DNA from: an uncultured Nocardioidaceae bacterium
GTDB taxonomy: Bacteria; Actinomycetota; Actinomycetes; Propionibacteriales; Nocardioidaceae
Direction of reading: 5' to 3'
Length of the DNA: 54,703 nucleotides
NCBI GenBank assembly: GCA_902805865.1
Contig: CADCUK010000007.1
Coordinates: forward strand, 1-54,703
The notes beneath the pieces were generated by a model, which was not told where the DNA came from, ran no database searches, and saw nothing but the letters and a program-made list of their open reading frames with translations. This document shows, piece after piece, positions 9,593 to 17,044 of this stretch. Within the stretch, counting starts at the first letter, position 1; every line of letters begins with the position of its first letter. The position numbers and the translations under genes were made by a program.

Positions 9593-11167
9593 ATGAAGTG
9601 GACCAGCGCTCTGAAGTACGCCCCCGCAGCCGCCGTCGCCGGGCTGGCAGCCAAGGACCTCACCCAGAAGCAGCACGCGATCCTGCGCAACTTCCCGGTG
9701 GTCGGCCACTTCCGCTACTGGCTCGAGGCGATCGGGCCGGAGCTGCGGCAGTACCTCTTCACCGACAACAACGACGAGCGCCCGTTCAGCCGCGACCAGC
9801 GGAGCTGGATCTACGCCTCGTCGAAGATGCAGAACAACTACTTCGGGTTCGGCACCGACAACGACGTCGAGCACACCGAGGGCTACCCGATCATCAAGCA
9901 CCGGACGTTCGCCGACGTGGTGCCGGCCTCCAACCCGAAGTCCGGTGAGGAGACCCCGCTGCCGTCGGCGAAGATCCTCGGCGGGCCGCGCGATCGCGCC
10001 AAGAAGTTCCGCCCGGACTCGCTGGTGAACATCTCGGCGATGAGCTTCGGCTCCCTGTCCAGGCAGGCGGTCGAGGCCCTGAACCGCGGTGCCGCGATGG
10101 CCGGTTGCATGCACAACACCGGGGAGGGCGGCATCTCCGCCTACCACCGCAACGGTGGCGACCTGATCTTCCAGATCGGCACGGCCTACTTCGGCTGCCG
10201 TGACGAGCAGGGCCGGTTCGACATGGAGCGGCTGAAGGACCTGGTCGAGTCGGGGCCGGTGAAGGCGATCGAGGTCAAGCTGAGCCAGGGCGCCAAGCCC
10301 GGCCTCGGCGGGCACCTCCCGGGCGCCAAGGTGTCGCCGGAGATCGCCGAGATCCGTGGCATCCCCGAGGGCAAGGACTGCATCAGCCCCTCACGGCACG
10401 CGGAGTTCTCCGACGTCGACAGCATGCTCGACTGGGTCGAGCTGATCGCCGCCGAGACCGGGCTGCCGGTGGGCATCAAGTCCGCGGTCGGCGACCACGT
10501 CTTCTGGGAGCAGCTGGTCGCGTACATGGCACGCGGCGACCGGGGAGTCGACTTCATCACGATCGACGGCGGTGAGGGCGGCACGGGGGCAGCGCCGCTG
10601 GTCTTCTCCGACTCCGTCTCGTTGCCCTTCCGGGTGGGGTTCAGCCGCGTCTACTCGGCCTTCGCGGAGGCCGGGATCACCCAGGACGTGACGTTCATCG
10701 GCGCCGGCAAGCTCGGCCTCCCGGACAACGCCATCGTGGCGATGGCACTGGGCTGCGACATGCTGAACGTGGCCCGTGAGCCGATGTTCGCGGTCGGCTG
10801 CATCCAGGCCCAGAAGTGCCACACCGACCACTGCCCCACAGGCGTGGCCACGCAGGACCCATGGCTGTCGCACGGGCTGGACCCGACCTCGAAGTCGGTG
10901 CGGGTCGCGAACTACGTCAAGACCCTCCGGCGCGACCTGCTCAAGGTCGCGGAGTCGTGCGGCGTCGCGCATCCGGCGCTCATCGACGTCGACGACATCG
11001 AGATCCTCTTCGGCACCAACTCCGCCAAGCCCCTGCACGAGGTGTACGGCTACCACCCTGGCTGGGGGTCGGTCTCCGAGGAGCAGAAGAAGGCGATCAC
11101 GAGCATCATGACGTTCTCCGCCCCGGAGGGCGACTCCGCGCAGCCGTCGGCGGACGCCCAGCGTTAG
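9593..11167 (+). CDS. FMN-binding glutamate synthase family protein (GltB central-domain-like)
   Basis: MSFGSLSRQAVEALNRGAAMAGCMHNTGEGG...DFITIDGGEGGTGAAPLVF...KCHTDHCPTGVATQDP. Confidence 0.92.
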   Translation: MKWTSALKYAPAAAVAGLAAKDLTQKQHAILRNFPVVGHFRYWLEAIGPELRQYLFTDNNDERPFSRDQRSWIYASSKMQNNYFGFGTDNDVEHTEGYPIIKHRTFADVVPASNPKSGEETPLPSAKILGGPRDRAKKFRPDSLVNISAMSFGSLSRQAVEALNRGAAMAGCMHNTGEGGISAYHRNGGDLIFQIGTAYFGCRDEQGRFDMERLKDLVESGPVKAIEVKLSQGAKPGLGGHLPGAKVSPEIAEIRGIPEGKDCISPSRHAEFSDVDSMLDWVELIAAETGLPVGIKSAVGDHVFWEQLVAYMARGDRGVDFITIDGGEGGTGAAPLVFSDSVSLPFRVGFSRVYSAFAEAGITQDVTFIGAGKLGLPDNAIVAMALGCDMLNVAREPMFAVGCIQAQKCHTDHCPTGVATQDPWLSHGLDPTSKSVRVANYVKTLRRDLLKVAESCGVAHPALIDVDDIEILFGTNSAKPLHEVYGYHPGWGSVSEEQKKAITSIMTFSAPEGDSAQPSADAQR

Positions 11168-11178
11168 ACACCGGCGCC

Positions 11179-11258
11179 GGTGGTCGAGGAGCGAACCCTT
11201 CGAGACGCCGCCTTCGGCGGCTCCTCAGGAACCACGCAGTGAGCGTCTCGAGACCCCG
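11179..11258. repeat. Composite dispersed intergenic repeat with inverted segments (GGTGGTCGAGGAGC ... GCGTCTCGAGACC)
   Basis: ggtggtcgaggagcgaacccttcgagacgccgccttcggcggctcctcaggaaccacgcagtgagcgtctcgagacc; resembles GGTGGTCGAG-type intergenic repeats common in Nocardioides-like genomes (general knowledge). Confidence 0.6.
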
Positions 11259-11269
11259 CCATGTGACAG

Positions 11270-12007
11270 TCAGAGCTCGAGCGGGGTGAGCGTCAGCCCC
11301 TGCTCGTTGGCCTCGACGAGCACGCCCTCGGGCACCTCGAACCAGTCCGGGTCGTCGTCGTACGGCTCCGAGGCGACGCTGACGCCGTTGTCCTTCTCCA
11401 GGACCCAGAGCCGCTCGCCGTACGTCGTGCCGGCGATGCTCCGGCCGTCCACGGCCAGCATGTTCAACCGGCCGCCGCCGACGGTGACGACCTCGCGGAT
11501 CACCTCGACGAGCGCCGCGCCCAGCGGCGTGCCGGCGGTCCAGCGGGACGCGGCGAGGCCGAACATCAGCGCCGAGTCGACCGGGGCCGCAGCTTCCGGG
11601 ATGTCGAGCGTGCGGTCGTAGAGCGTCCGCCGGGCGCTGTGCCAGTCAGCGACCCCGCCGTTGTGGCTGAAGAGCCATCGACCCTGGGCGAACGGCGCCA
11701 CCACGGACTCGTCGTGCGCGAAGCTGGTGGTGTCGGACCTGACCGCGCCGAGGATGCAGGTGCTGGCGATCGTGGGAGCCAGCGAGGCGAACGACGCGTC
11801 GGTCCAGATCGGCTGGGCCCGGCGGTAGCGGACCGGCTCCTCGCGACCGAGCGCGTACCAACCGGCGCCGAACCCGTCGGCGTTGACGACGCCGTGCAGC
11901 TGGGTGCGGGCCGACCAGGGCTGGGTCCCCAGCGACTGCGGCGGGTCGAGCAGCAGGCTCTGCAGAAGGACCGGCTCGCCGACGTAGGCGAGGTGCCGCG
12001 AGCTCAC
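11270..12007 (-). CDS. Class II glutamine amidotransferase, EgtC-like
   Basis: HLAYVGEPVLLQSLLLDPP...HGVVNADGFGAGWY...PIWTDASFASLAPTIAS...LFSHNG...ASEPYDDDPDWFEVPEG; canonical N-terminal MCRH is MSSRH here. Confidence 0.85.
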   Translation of the reverse strand: MSSRHLAYVGEPVLLQSLLLDPPQSLGTQPWSARTQLHGVVNADGFGAGWYALGREEPVRYRRAQPIWTDASFASLAPTIASTCILGAVRSDTTSFAHDESVVAPFAQGRWLFSHNGGVADWHSARRTLYDRTLDIPEAAAPVDSALMFGLAASRWTAGTPLGAALVEVIREVVTVGGGRLNMLAVDGRSIAGTTYGERLWVLEKDNGVSVASEPYDDDPDWFEVPEGVLVEANEQGLTLTPLEL

Positions 12008-12020
12008 CGGACGCTCCCGC

Positions 12021-12512
12021 TCACACCTGCAGGACGTACTCGATCGCCTCCATGACAGCCGGGTCGTCCGGCTCGGTGCCGGGGCCGAACCGGGCCATCG
12101 GCGTGCCGTCGGCCTTGATCACGAACTTCTCGAAGTTCCAGGTCACGTCGCCCGGGTCGCCGCCCGCGACCGGCACGAGGGTGAGCTCCTCGAAGAGCGG
12201 GTGACGGCCGGCGCCGTTGACGTCGACCTTCTCGGTCATCGGGAACGTCACGCCGTACGTCGAGGAGCAGAACTCGGCGATCTCCTCCGCCGAGCCCGGC
12301 TCCTGCCCGCCGAACTGGTTGCACGGGACACCGACGACCGTGAACCCACGCGGGGCGTAGCGCTCGTGCAGCTCCTCGAGCTTGGAGTACTGCGGCGTGA
12401 GGCCGCACTTGGAGGCGACGTTCACGACGAGCGCGGGGCGGCCACCGGTGATCTCACCGAGCGTGGCCGCAGTGCCGTCGAGGCGACCGATGGGGAGTTC
12501 GAGGATGCTCAT
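12021..12512 (-). CDS. Glutathione peroxidase family protein (Cys type)
   Basis: ALVVNVASKCGLTPQYSKLEELHERYAPRGFTVVGVPCNQFGGQEPGSAEEI. Confidence 0.93.
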   Translation of the reverse strand: MSILELPIGRLDGTAATLGEITGGRPALVVNVASKCGLTPQYSKLEELHERYAPRGFTVVGVPCNQFGGQEPGSAEEIAEFCSSTYGVTFPMTEKVDVNGAGRHPLFEELTLVPVAGGDPGDVTWNFEKFVIKADGTPMARFGPGTEPDDPAVMEAIEYVLQV

Positions 12513-12530
12513 GCGGCCAACGGTAGCCAG

Positions 12531-13091
12531 TCACGCCTCACGCCCGCCGACCCCCAGCGCCGAGGCAGCCATCGCGCCGAGCAGCTCGGCCATCTCCGGC
12601 TCGGACAGGAACGTGCTGTGCGGGGTTGAGTTGATGAGCCCGAAGGACGCGTGCGCCATGGCCCGGCCCCGTGGGGCGTCGAGCTGGGGGTGCAGGGCGA
12701 GGATGTGCTCGACCCAGAGCTCGACGTACTCCCGCTGCAGCGTGCGGACCCGCTCGCGTGCGTCGTCGGGGAGCGAGGACCAGTCCCGGTCCTGAACGAC
12801 GATCAACGCGCGGTTGTGCAGCGCGAAGTCGACGTGCCACGTCACGAGCGCCCGGAGTGCGTCTTCCGGGGAGGCTGCTGCCGCCGCCCGTGAGCGCCCG
12901 ACGTCGAGGAGCTCCTCGCTGATCGAGACGAGCATCTCGGCGAGCATGGCGTCCTTGGCCGGGAAGTGCCGGTAGAGCGCCGGACCGCTCACCCCGCACG
13001 CAGCGCCGAGGTCGGACATCGAGACCCCGTGGAAACCCCGCGCGGCGAACAGCTCTGCCGCTCGGCCGAGGATCTCGTGGCGCCGGGACAT
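12531..13091 (-). CDS. TetR/AcrR family transcriptional regulator
   Basis: MSRRHEILGRAAELFAARGFHGVSMSDLGAACGVSGPALYRHFPAKDAMLAEML; start chosen at 13091 (6-7 nt after a TAACCT -10-like hexamer). Confidence 0.9.
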   Translation of the reverse strand: MSRRHEILGRAAELFAARGFHGVSMSDLGAACGVSGPALYRHFPAKDAMLAEMLVSISEELLDVGRSRAAAAASPEDALRALVTWHVDFALHNRALIVVQDRDWSSLPDDARERVRTLQREYVELWVEHILALHPQLDAPRGRAMAHASFGLINSTPHSTFLSEPEMAELLGAMAASALGVGGREA

Positions 13092-13098
13092 GCGGCTC

Positions 13099-13118
13099 AG
13101 GTTAGCGATCATTAACGT
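13099..13118. promoter_or_regulatory. Imperfect palindromic operator overlapping the tetR promoter, shared with the divergent gene at 13133
   Basis: aggttagcgatcattaacgt; minus strand acgttaatgatcgctaacct is 17/20 identical to the operator at 25964-25983; minus-strand TAACCT lies 7 nt before ATG(13091). Confidence 0.75.
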
Positions 13119-13132
13119 GGCAGGCTCCCGCC

Positions 13133-14245
13133 ATGGTCACGGCAGCGCTGCGACGGACGGGTTTCGTCTGCGACGAGAGCTACTTCGCCCACCGCACGGA
13201 CGAGGGGCTGGGGCCGTGGGTGGCACCGGGTTCGGCGTTCGAGACCCCGGAGGGGAAGCGCCGGATCCGTGACCTCGCGGTGGCAACCGGGCTGGCGTCC
13301 GAGCTGGTCCCGGTGATGCCGTCCCCGCTCGGTCGCAAGGACTGCCTGCGCTTCCACACCCCCGCCTATCTCGACAGGCTCCGGGAGCTGTCGAGCGGCG
13401 CAGGTGGCAACGCCGGTGAGGAGACGTGGTTCGGACCGGGGTCCTACGAGATCGCGCTGCTGTCCGCCGGAGGGACGTACGCCGCCGTGCGCGCCGTCGT
13501 GGCCGGTGAGGTCGACAACGCCTACGCGCTGGTGCGACCGCCGGGCCACCACGCCGAGCGTGACTGGGGCCGCGGCTACTGCATGCTGGCGAACGTCGCT
13601 CTCGCGGTGATGAAGGCCCGTGCCGAGCTCGGCGTCGGCCGGGTCGCGGTCGTCGACTGGGACGTGCACCACGGCAACGGCACCGAGCAGGCCTTCTACG
13701 ACGACCCGGAGACGCTGACGATCTCGCTGCACCAGGAGCACCTGTACCCGAGGGACAGCGGGTTCCTCCCCGACCGCGGTGAGGGCGCCGGGCTGGGCAC
13801 GAACCTGAACGTCCCCCTGCCTGCCGGGAGCGGACGCGGCGCCTACCTCGCCGCGTTCGACCGGGTCGTGGAGCCCGCCGTCCGCCGGTTCCGTCCCGAC
13901 CTGCTCGTGGTGGCCTCGGGGTTCGATGCGGGCGCGCTGGACCCGCTCGGCCGGATGATGCTGTCGGCCGGCGCCTACGGCGAGCTCACGGCGCGCCTGG
14001 TGGGGCTCGCCGACGAGCTCTGCGGCGGCCGGCTCGCGATGTCCCACGAGGGCGGCTACTCGGAGCTGCACGCGCCGTTCTGCGGGCTGCGGGTCCTCGA
14101 GGCGATGTCCGGGGCGTCGACCGGGATCGAGGACCCCTTCGACTTCATCTCCGAGTACGGCGGCCAGCGGCTGACCGACCACCAGTCCGCGGCCGTCGAC
14201 GAGGCCGTCCGGATGCACGGGCTCGACGGCGCGGACAGCTCCTGA
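13133..14245 (+). CDS. Class II histone deacetylase-like (acetylpolyamine amidohydrolase superfamily)
   Basis: ALVRPPGHHAERDWGRGYCMLANVALAV...VAVVDWDVHHGNGTEQAFYDDPETLTISLHQ...VASGFDAGALDPLG. Confidence 0.93.
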   Translation: MVTAALRRTGFVCDESYFAHRTDEGLGPWVAPGSAFETPEGKRRIRDLAVATGLASELVPVMPSPLGRKDCLRFHTPAYLDRLRELSSGAGGNAGEETWFGPGSYEIALLSAGGTYAAVRAVVAGEVDNAYALVRPPGHHAERDWGRGYCMLANVALAVMKARAELGVGRVAVVDWDVHHGNGTEQAFYDDPETLTISLHQEHLYPRDSGFLPDRGEGAGLGTNLNVPLPAGSGRGAYLAAFDRVVEPAVRRFRPDLLVVASGFDAGALDPLGRMMLSAGAYGELTARLVGLADELCGGRLAMSHEGGYSELHAPFCGLRVLEAMSGASTGIEDPFDFISEYGGQRLTDHQSAAVDEAVRMHGLDGADSS

Positions 14246-14255
14246 AGCCTTCAGG
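14241..14255. terminator. 15-bp palindrome containing both stop codons of convergent genes
   Basis: cctgaag c cttcagg; TGA of the plus-strand gene (14243-14245) and TGA of the minus-strand gene (14251-14253) are mirror images. Confidence 0.45.
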
Positions 14256-14529
14256 CGGTCGACAGCAGGTCGGCTGCGAGCCACTCCTCGACGGTCGCCC
14301 ACACACCGGGTCGCAGCTCCGCGGCGTACACGACCCGTCCCTCCCACCGGCCGGACGCGTCCTTGCGCCACTCCAGGAGGAGACCGGGCCTGGTCGGTCC
14401 GGCGTCGACCGGTGCCCGGACCCAGCAGTGCTTTCCCGGCCCTGCGCCTCGCGGCTCGGCCGACGCGGGTTCCGGCGGACGGGCTCCCGGGCGCGTTCGT
14501 GCGTGCAGCGGCACCCCACCTCGTCCCAT
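14251..14529 (-). CDS. Small hypothetical protein
   Basis: MGRGGVPLHARTRPG...KHCWVRAPVDAGPTRPGLLLEWRKDASGRWEGRVVYAAELRPGVWATVEEWLAADLLSTA; plausible boundaries only. Confidence 0.6.
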   Translation of the reverse strand: MGRGGVPLHARTRPGARPPEPASAEPRGAGPGKHCWVRAPVDAGPTRPGLLLEWRKDASGRWEGRVVYAAELRPGVWATVEEWLAADLLSTA

Positions 14530-14583
14530 CCCGCCTGCCACGAATAGAACATACGTCCGAACGCCGTCGGTTGTCCTGGCCGG

Positions 14584-14904
14584 GTGGCGAGGCAGGATGT
14601 CAGCGTGCCCGACGAGACCCCGCTGGACGACCGGCCGCTGACCCGGCCCGCCCGGCAGCGGCTGCCGGAGGACCAACCGGGACGCGACCGGATCCTGGCG
14701 GCGCACGCCCGCGCGATCGAGGCGGGGGAGAGCATGTACGCGGACCCCGTGAGCGGCCTGTACGTGCTGACCGCGCGCTACCTCGCCGACCGGGGCAGCT
14801 GCTGCGGACGGGGGTGCCGCCACTGCCCGTACGTGCGGGACGCGGCTGTCAACCAGGCCGGGAACGAGGTCGTGGACGAGGCCGGCGGGGAGCCACCGGC
14901 CTAG
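14584..14904 (+). CDS. DUF5522-like small Cys-rich protein
   Basis: AIEAGESMYADPVSGLYVLTARYLADRGSCCGRGCRHCPY. Confidence 0.75.
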   Translation: MARQDVSVPDETPLDDRPLTRPARQRLPEDQPGRDRILAAHARAIEAGESMYADPVSGLYVLTARYLADRGSCCGRGCRHCPYVRDAAVNQAGNEVVDEAGGEPPA

Positions 14905-14913
14905 AGTCCCAGC

Positions 14914-16302
14914 ATGAGTCTCGACATGGGCCCCCGGCTGTCGCGTCGCGCCGGCCTGGTCGCCCTCGGCGTGGTGCTGCTCGCCACCGGCGCCGGCGTC
15001 GGCGGTGTGCTGCTCACGCGCGGTCCGGAGTGCCCGGTGGAGCTGACCGAGCTCGAGCGCGACCTCGGTGAGCTCGTCGGCGTCGAGGAGCTCGCGCCGG
15101 AGGGTTCGGTGGGCGAGGAGCGACAGCCCGTCATCGACGCGGTCGACGGGCTCGGTGGCCCCTTCGGTGACGTGGTCGCCGGACGGTTCTACCCCGAGGG
15201 CACGGCGCCTCCGGTGCTGGTGCCCTTCGGCGACGACGTCGTGCTGGCCAGCGTCGTGCCCGAGGAGGGCGACTTCCTGTCGGTCGAGGTGCCCGAGGGC
15301 TCGGTGCGCTGGGGCCGTGGCTACGACGGTGGGGCAGCCCGCGGGGGCCTGGTGGGGGACGCCTTCGTCACGCTCGTCGGCGGTCCACGGCCGGCGGTCG
15401 TCGCCCTGGACTCCGACGACGGTGACGAGCAGGCCTGTGCCGCGGTGCCGGTCGCCGGCGAGTCGGGCGACGTCGCCACGCTGCTCACGGACCAGGCCGC
15501 GACCGACGTGGTCGTCGTCGCCGGCCCGCCTGCCGCCCCGGTGACCCTGTCGCGGATCTCGCCGCTCGATGGCGAGGTCACCTGGGACCGCGAGCTGACC
15601 GGCCTGGCCGAGGCGGGCTCCCTCACCGTCGTCGATGAGACCGTGGTCGTGGGAAGGATCGAGGCGGACCCGGTGCGGCTCGCCGACATGGCAGCTGCCG
15701 GAGGGATCGGCACCCCGATGATCCGGGCGTACTCGCTGGAGGACGGCGCGGAGAGCTGGAGCTACCCCGCGCCCGCCGACTTCGGCTCCACGGCCGCGCT
15801 GGTGGTCGGGAACGAGCCGGGCACCGACCGGCTCGTCGTGCTCACCGCGGACCAGAGTCGCTCGGGGTCGTCCATGGCGACGGTGGCACGGCTGGTCGCC
15901 CTCGACGCCGAGGGGTCGGAGAGCTGGAGGACCCGTCTGGGGGCGGGGTACTGGAGTGCGTCCCTCGCGGGCGACCTGGTGATCGTCCAGGGCGCGGCTC
16001 GCGACGGCGGTGCGCAGCTGCTGGCGTACTCCCTCGCGGACGGCTCCCTGCAGTGGTCCGTGAAGTCGGCAGAGCTGCCGTCGCTGGGTGAGCAGCCGCG
16101 GACGAACTTCGGCACCGGCACCACGGTCGGCGAGGACTACGTCGTCCCGGCGCCCAACGGGCTGCTCCTGGTCGATCCGGCTACCGGCGACGCGGAGCAG
16201 CTGGACACCACGGTGCCGGTCGAGCAGGTCTTCGTCGCGGGCGACCACCTCCTGCTGCGCACGAGGGACGCCCTGCTGGTGCTCGAGCACGACGCGTCCT
16301 GA
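14914..16302 (+). CDS. Membrane-anchored PQQ-like/WD-like beta-propeller protein
   Basis: N-terminal TM (RAGLVALGVVLLATGAGVGGVLL), repeated W-containing propeller blades (GEVTWDREL, GAESWSYP, GSESWRTRL, GSLQWSVKS). Confidence 0.7.
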   Translation: MSLDMGPRLSRRAGLVALGVVLLATGAGVGGVLLTRGPECPVELTELERDLGELVGVEELAPEGSVGEERQPVIDAVDGLGGPFGDVVAGRFYPEGTAPPVLVPFGDDVVLASVVPEEGDFLSVEVPEGSVRWGRGYDGGAARGGLVGDAFVTLVGGPRPAVVALDSDDGDEQACAAVPVAGESGDVATLLTDQAATDVVVVAGPPAAPVTLSRISPLDGEVTWDRELTGLAEAGSLTVVDETVVVGRIEADPVRLADMAAAGGIGTPMIRAYSLEDGAESWSYPAPADFGSTAALVVGNEPGTDRLVVLTADQSRSGSSMATVARLVALDAEGSESWRTRLGAGYWSASLAGDLVIVQGAARDGGAQLLAYSLADGSLQWSVKSAELPSLGEQPRTNFGTGTTVGEDYVVPAPNGLLLVDPATGDAEQLDTTVPVEQVFVAGDHLLLRTRDALLVLEHDAS

Positions 16303-16355
16303 ACGGTCGCCGACCGGCCGCCCGTTCTGTCGCTGTCGCCGTGTAGGAATGGTCC

Positions 16356-17030
16356 ATGGTGATCGCGACCTACCAGGACCTCTGCATCGATGCGGTCGAC
16401 GCCGCGGCACTCGGCCGGTTCTGGGCGGGCGCCCTGCAGCTCGAGCTGCAGCTCGACGACGACGGGGACGCGAGGCTGCTCGGGCCCACGCCGAGGCACA
16501 CGGTGTGGATCAACACCGTGCCCGAGCCGGTCACGGTCAAGCAGCGGGTGCACCTCGACGTGCGCGCCGACAGCGTCGACGACCTCGTCGGGCTCGGCGG
16601 CGTGGTGGTGGACCCCGACTCCTTCCCCTGGACCGTGATGAAGGACGTCGAGGGTGGGGAGCTGTGCGCGTTCGGCACCAGGCCGGACCGTCCGGCCGGG
16701 CTGATGGAGATCGTCGTCGACGCCGACGACCCGGTGCGCATCGCCACGTGGTGGGCCGACGTCCTCGGGGTCGAGCGCAAGGACCACGAGCACGGGTACT
16801 CCTACCTCGAGCCGGTCCCCGAGGCGCCGTTCGAGTCGCTTGTCTTCGTCGGTGTCCCGGAGCCGAAGACCGTGAAGAACCGCATCCACTGGGACGTCAC
16901 CACCCCCGATGTCCAGCTGCTCGTGGACGCCGGCGCCACGCTGCTGCGTCCTCGGGACGAGGAGATCTCCTGGAGCGTGCTGGCCGACCCCGACGGCAAC
17001 GAGTTCTGCGCGTTCGTCGAGGCCGGCTGA
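16356..17030 (+). CDS. VOC (glyoxalase-like) family protein, two domains
   Basis: Two repeats of HxD/FxAxxxPDG-like VOC signatures: KQRVHLDVRADSVDDL...LCAFG and KNRIHWDVTTPDVQLL...EFCAFV. Confidence 0.85.
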   Translation: MVIATYQDLCIDAVDAAALGRFWAGALQLELQLDDDGDARLLGPTPRHTVWINTVPEPVTVKQRVHLDVRADSVDDLVGLGGVVVDPDSFPWTVMKDVEGGELCAFGTRPDRPAGLMEIVVDADDPVRIATWWADVLGVERKDHEHGYSYLEPVPEAPFESLVFVGVPEPKTVKNRIHWDVTTPDVQLLVDAGATLLRPRDEEISWSVLADPDGNEFCAFVEAG

Positions 17031-17044
17031 GTGGCGAGAGCGGC

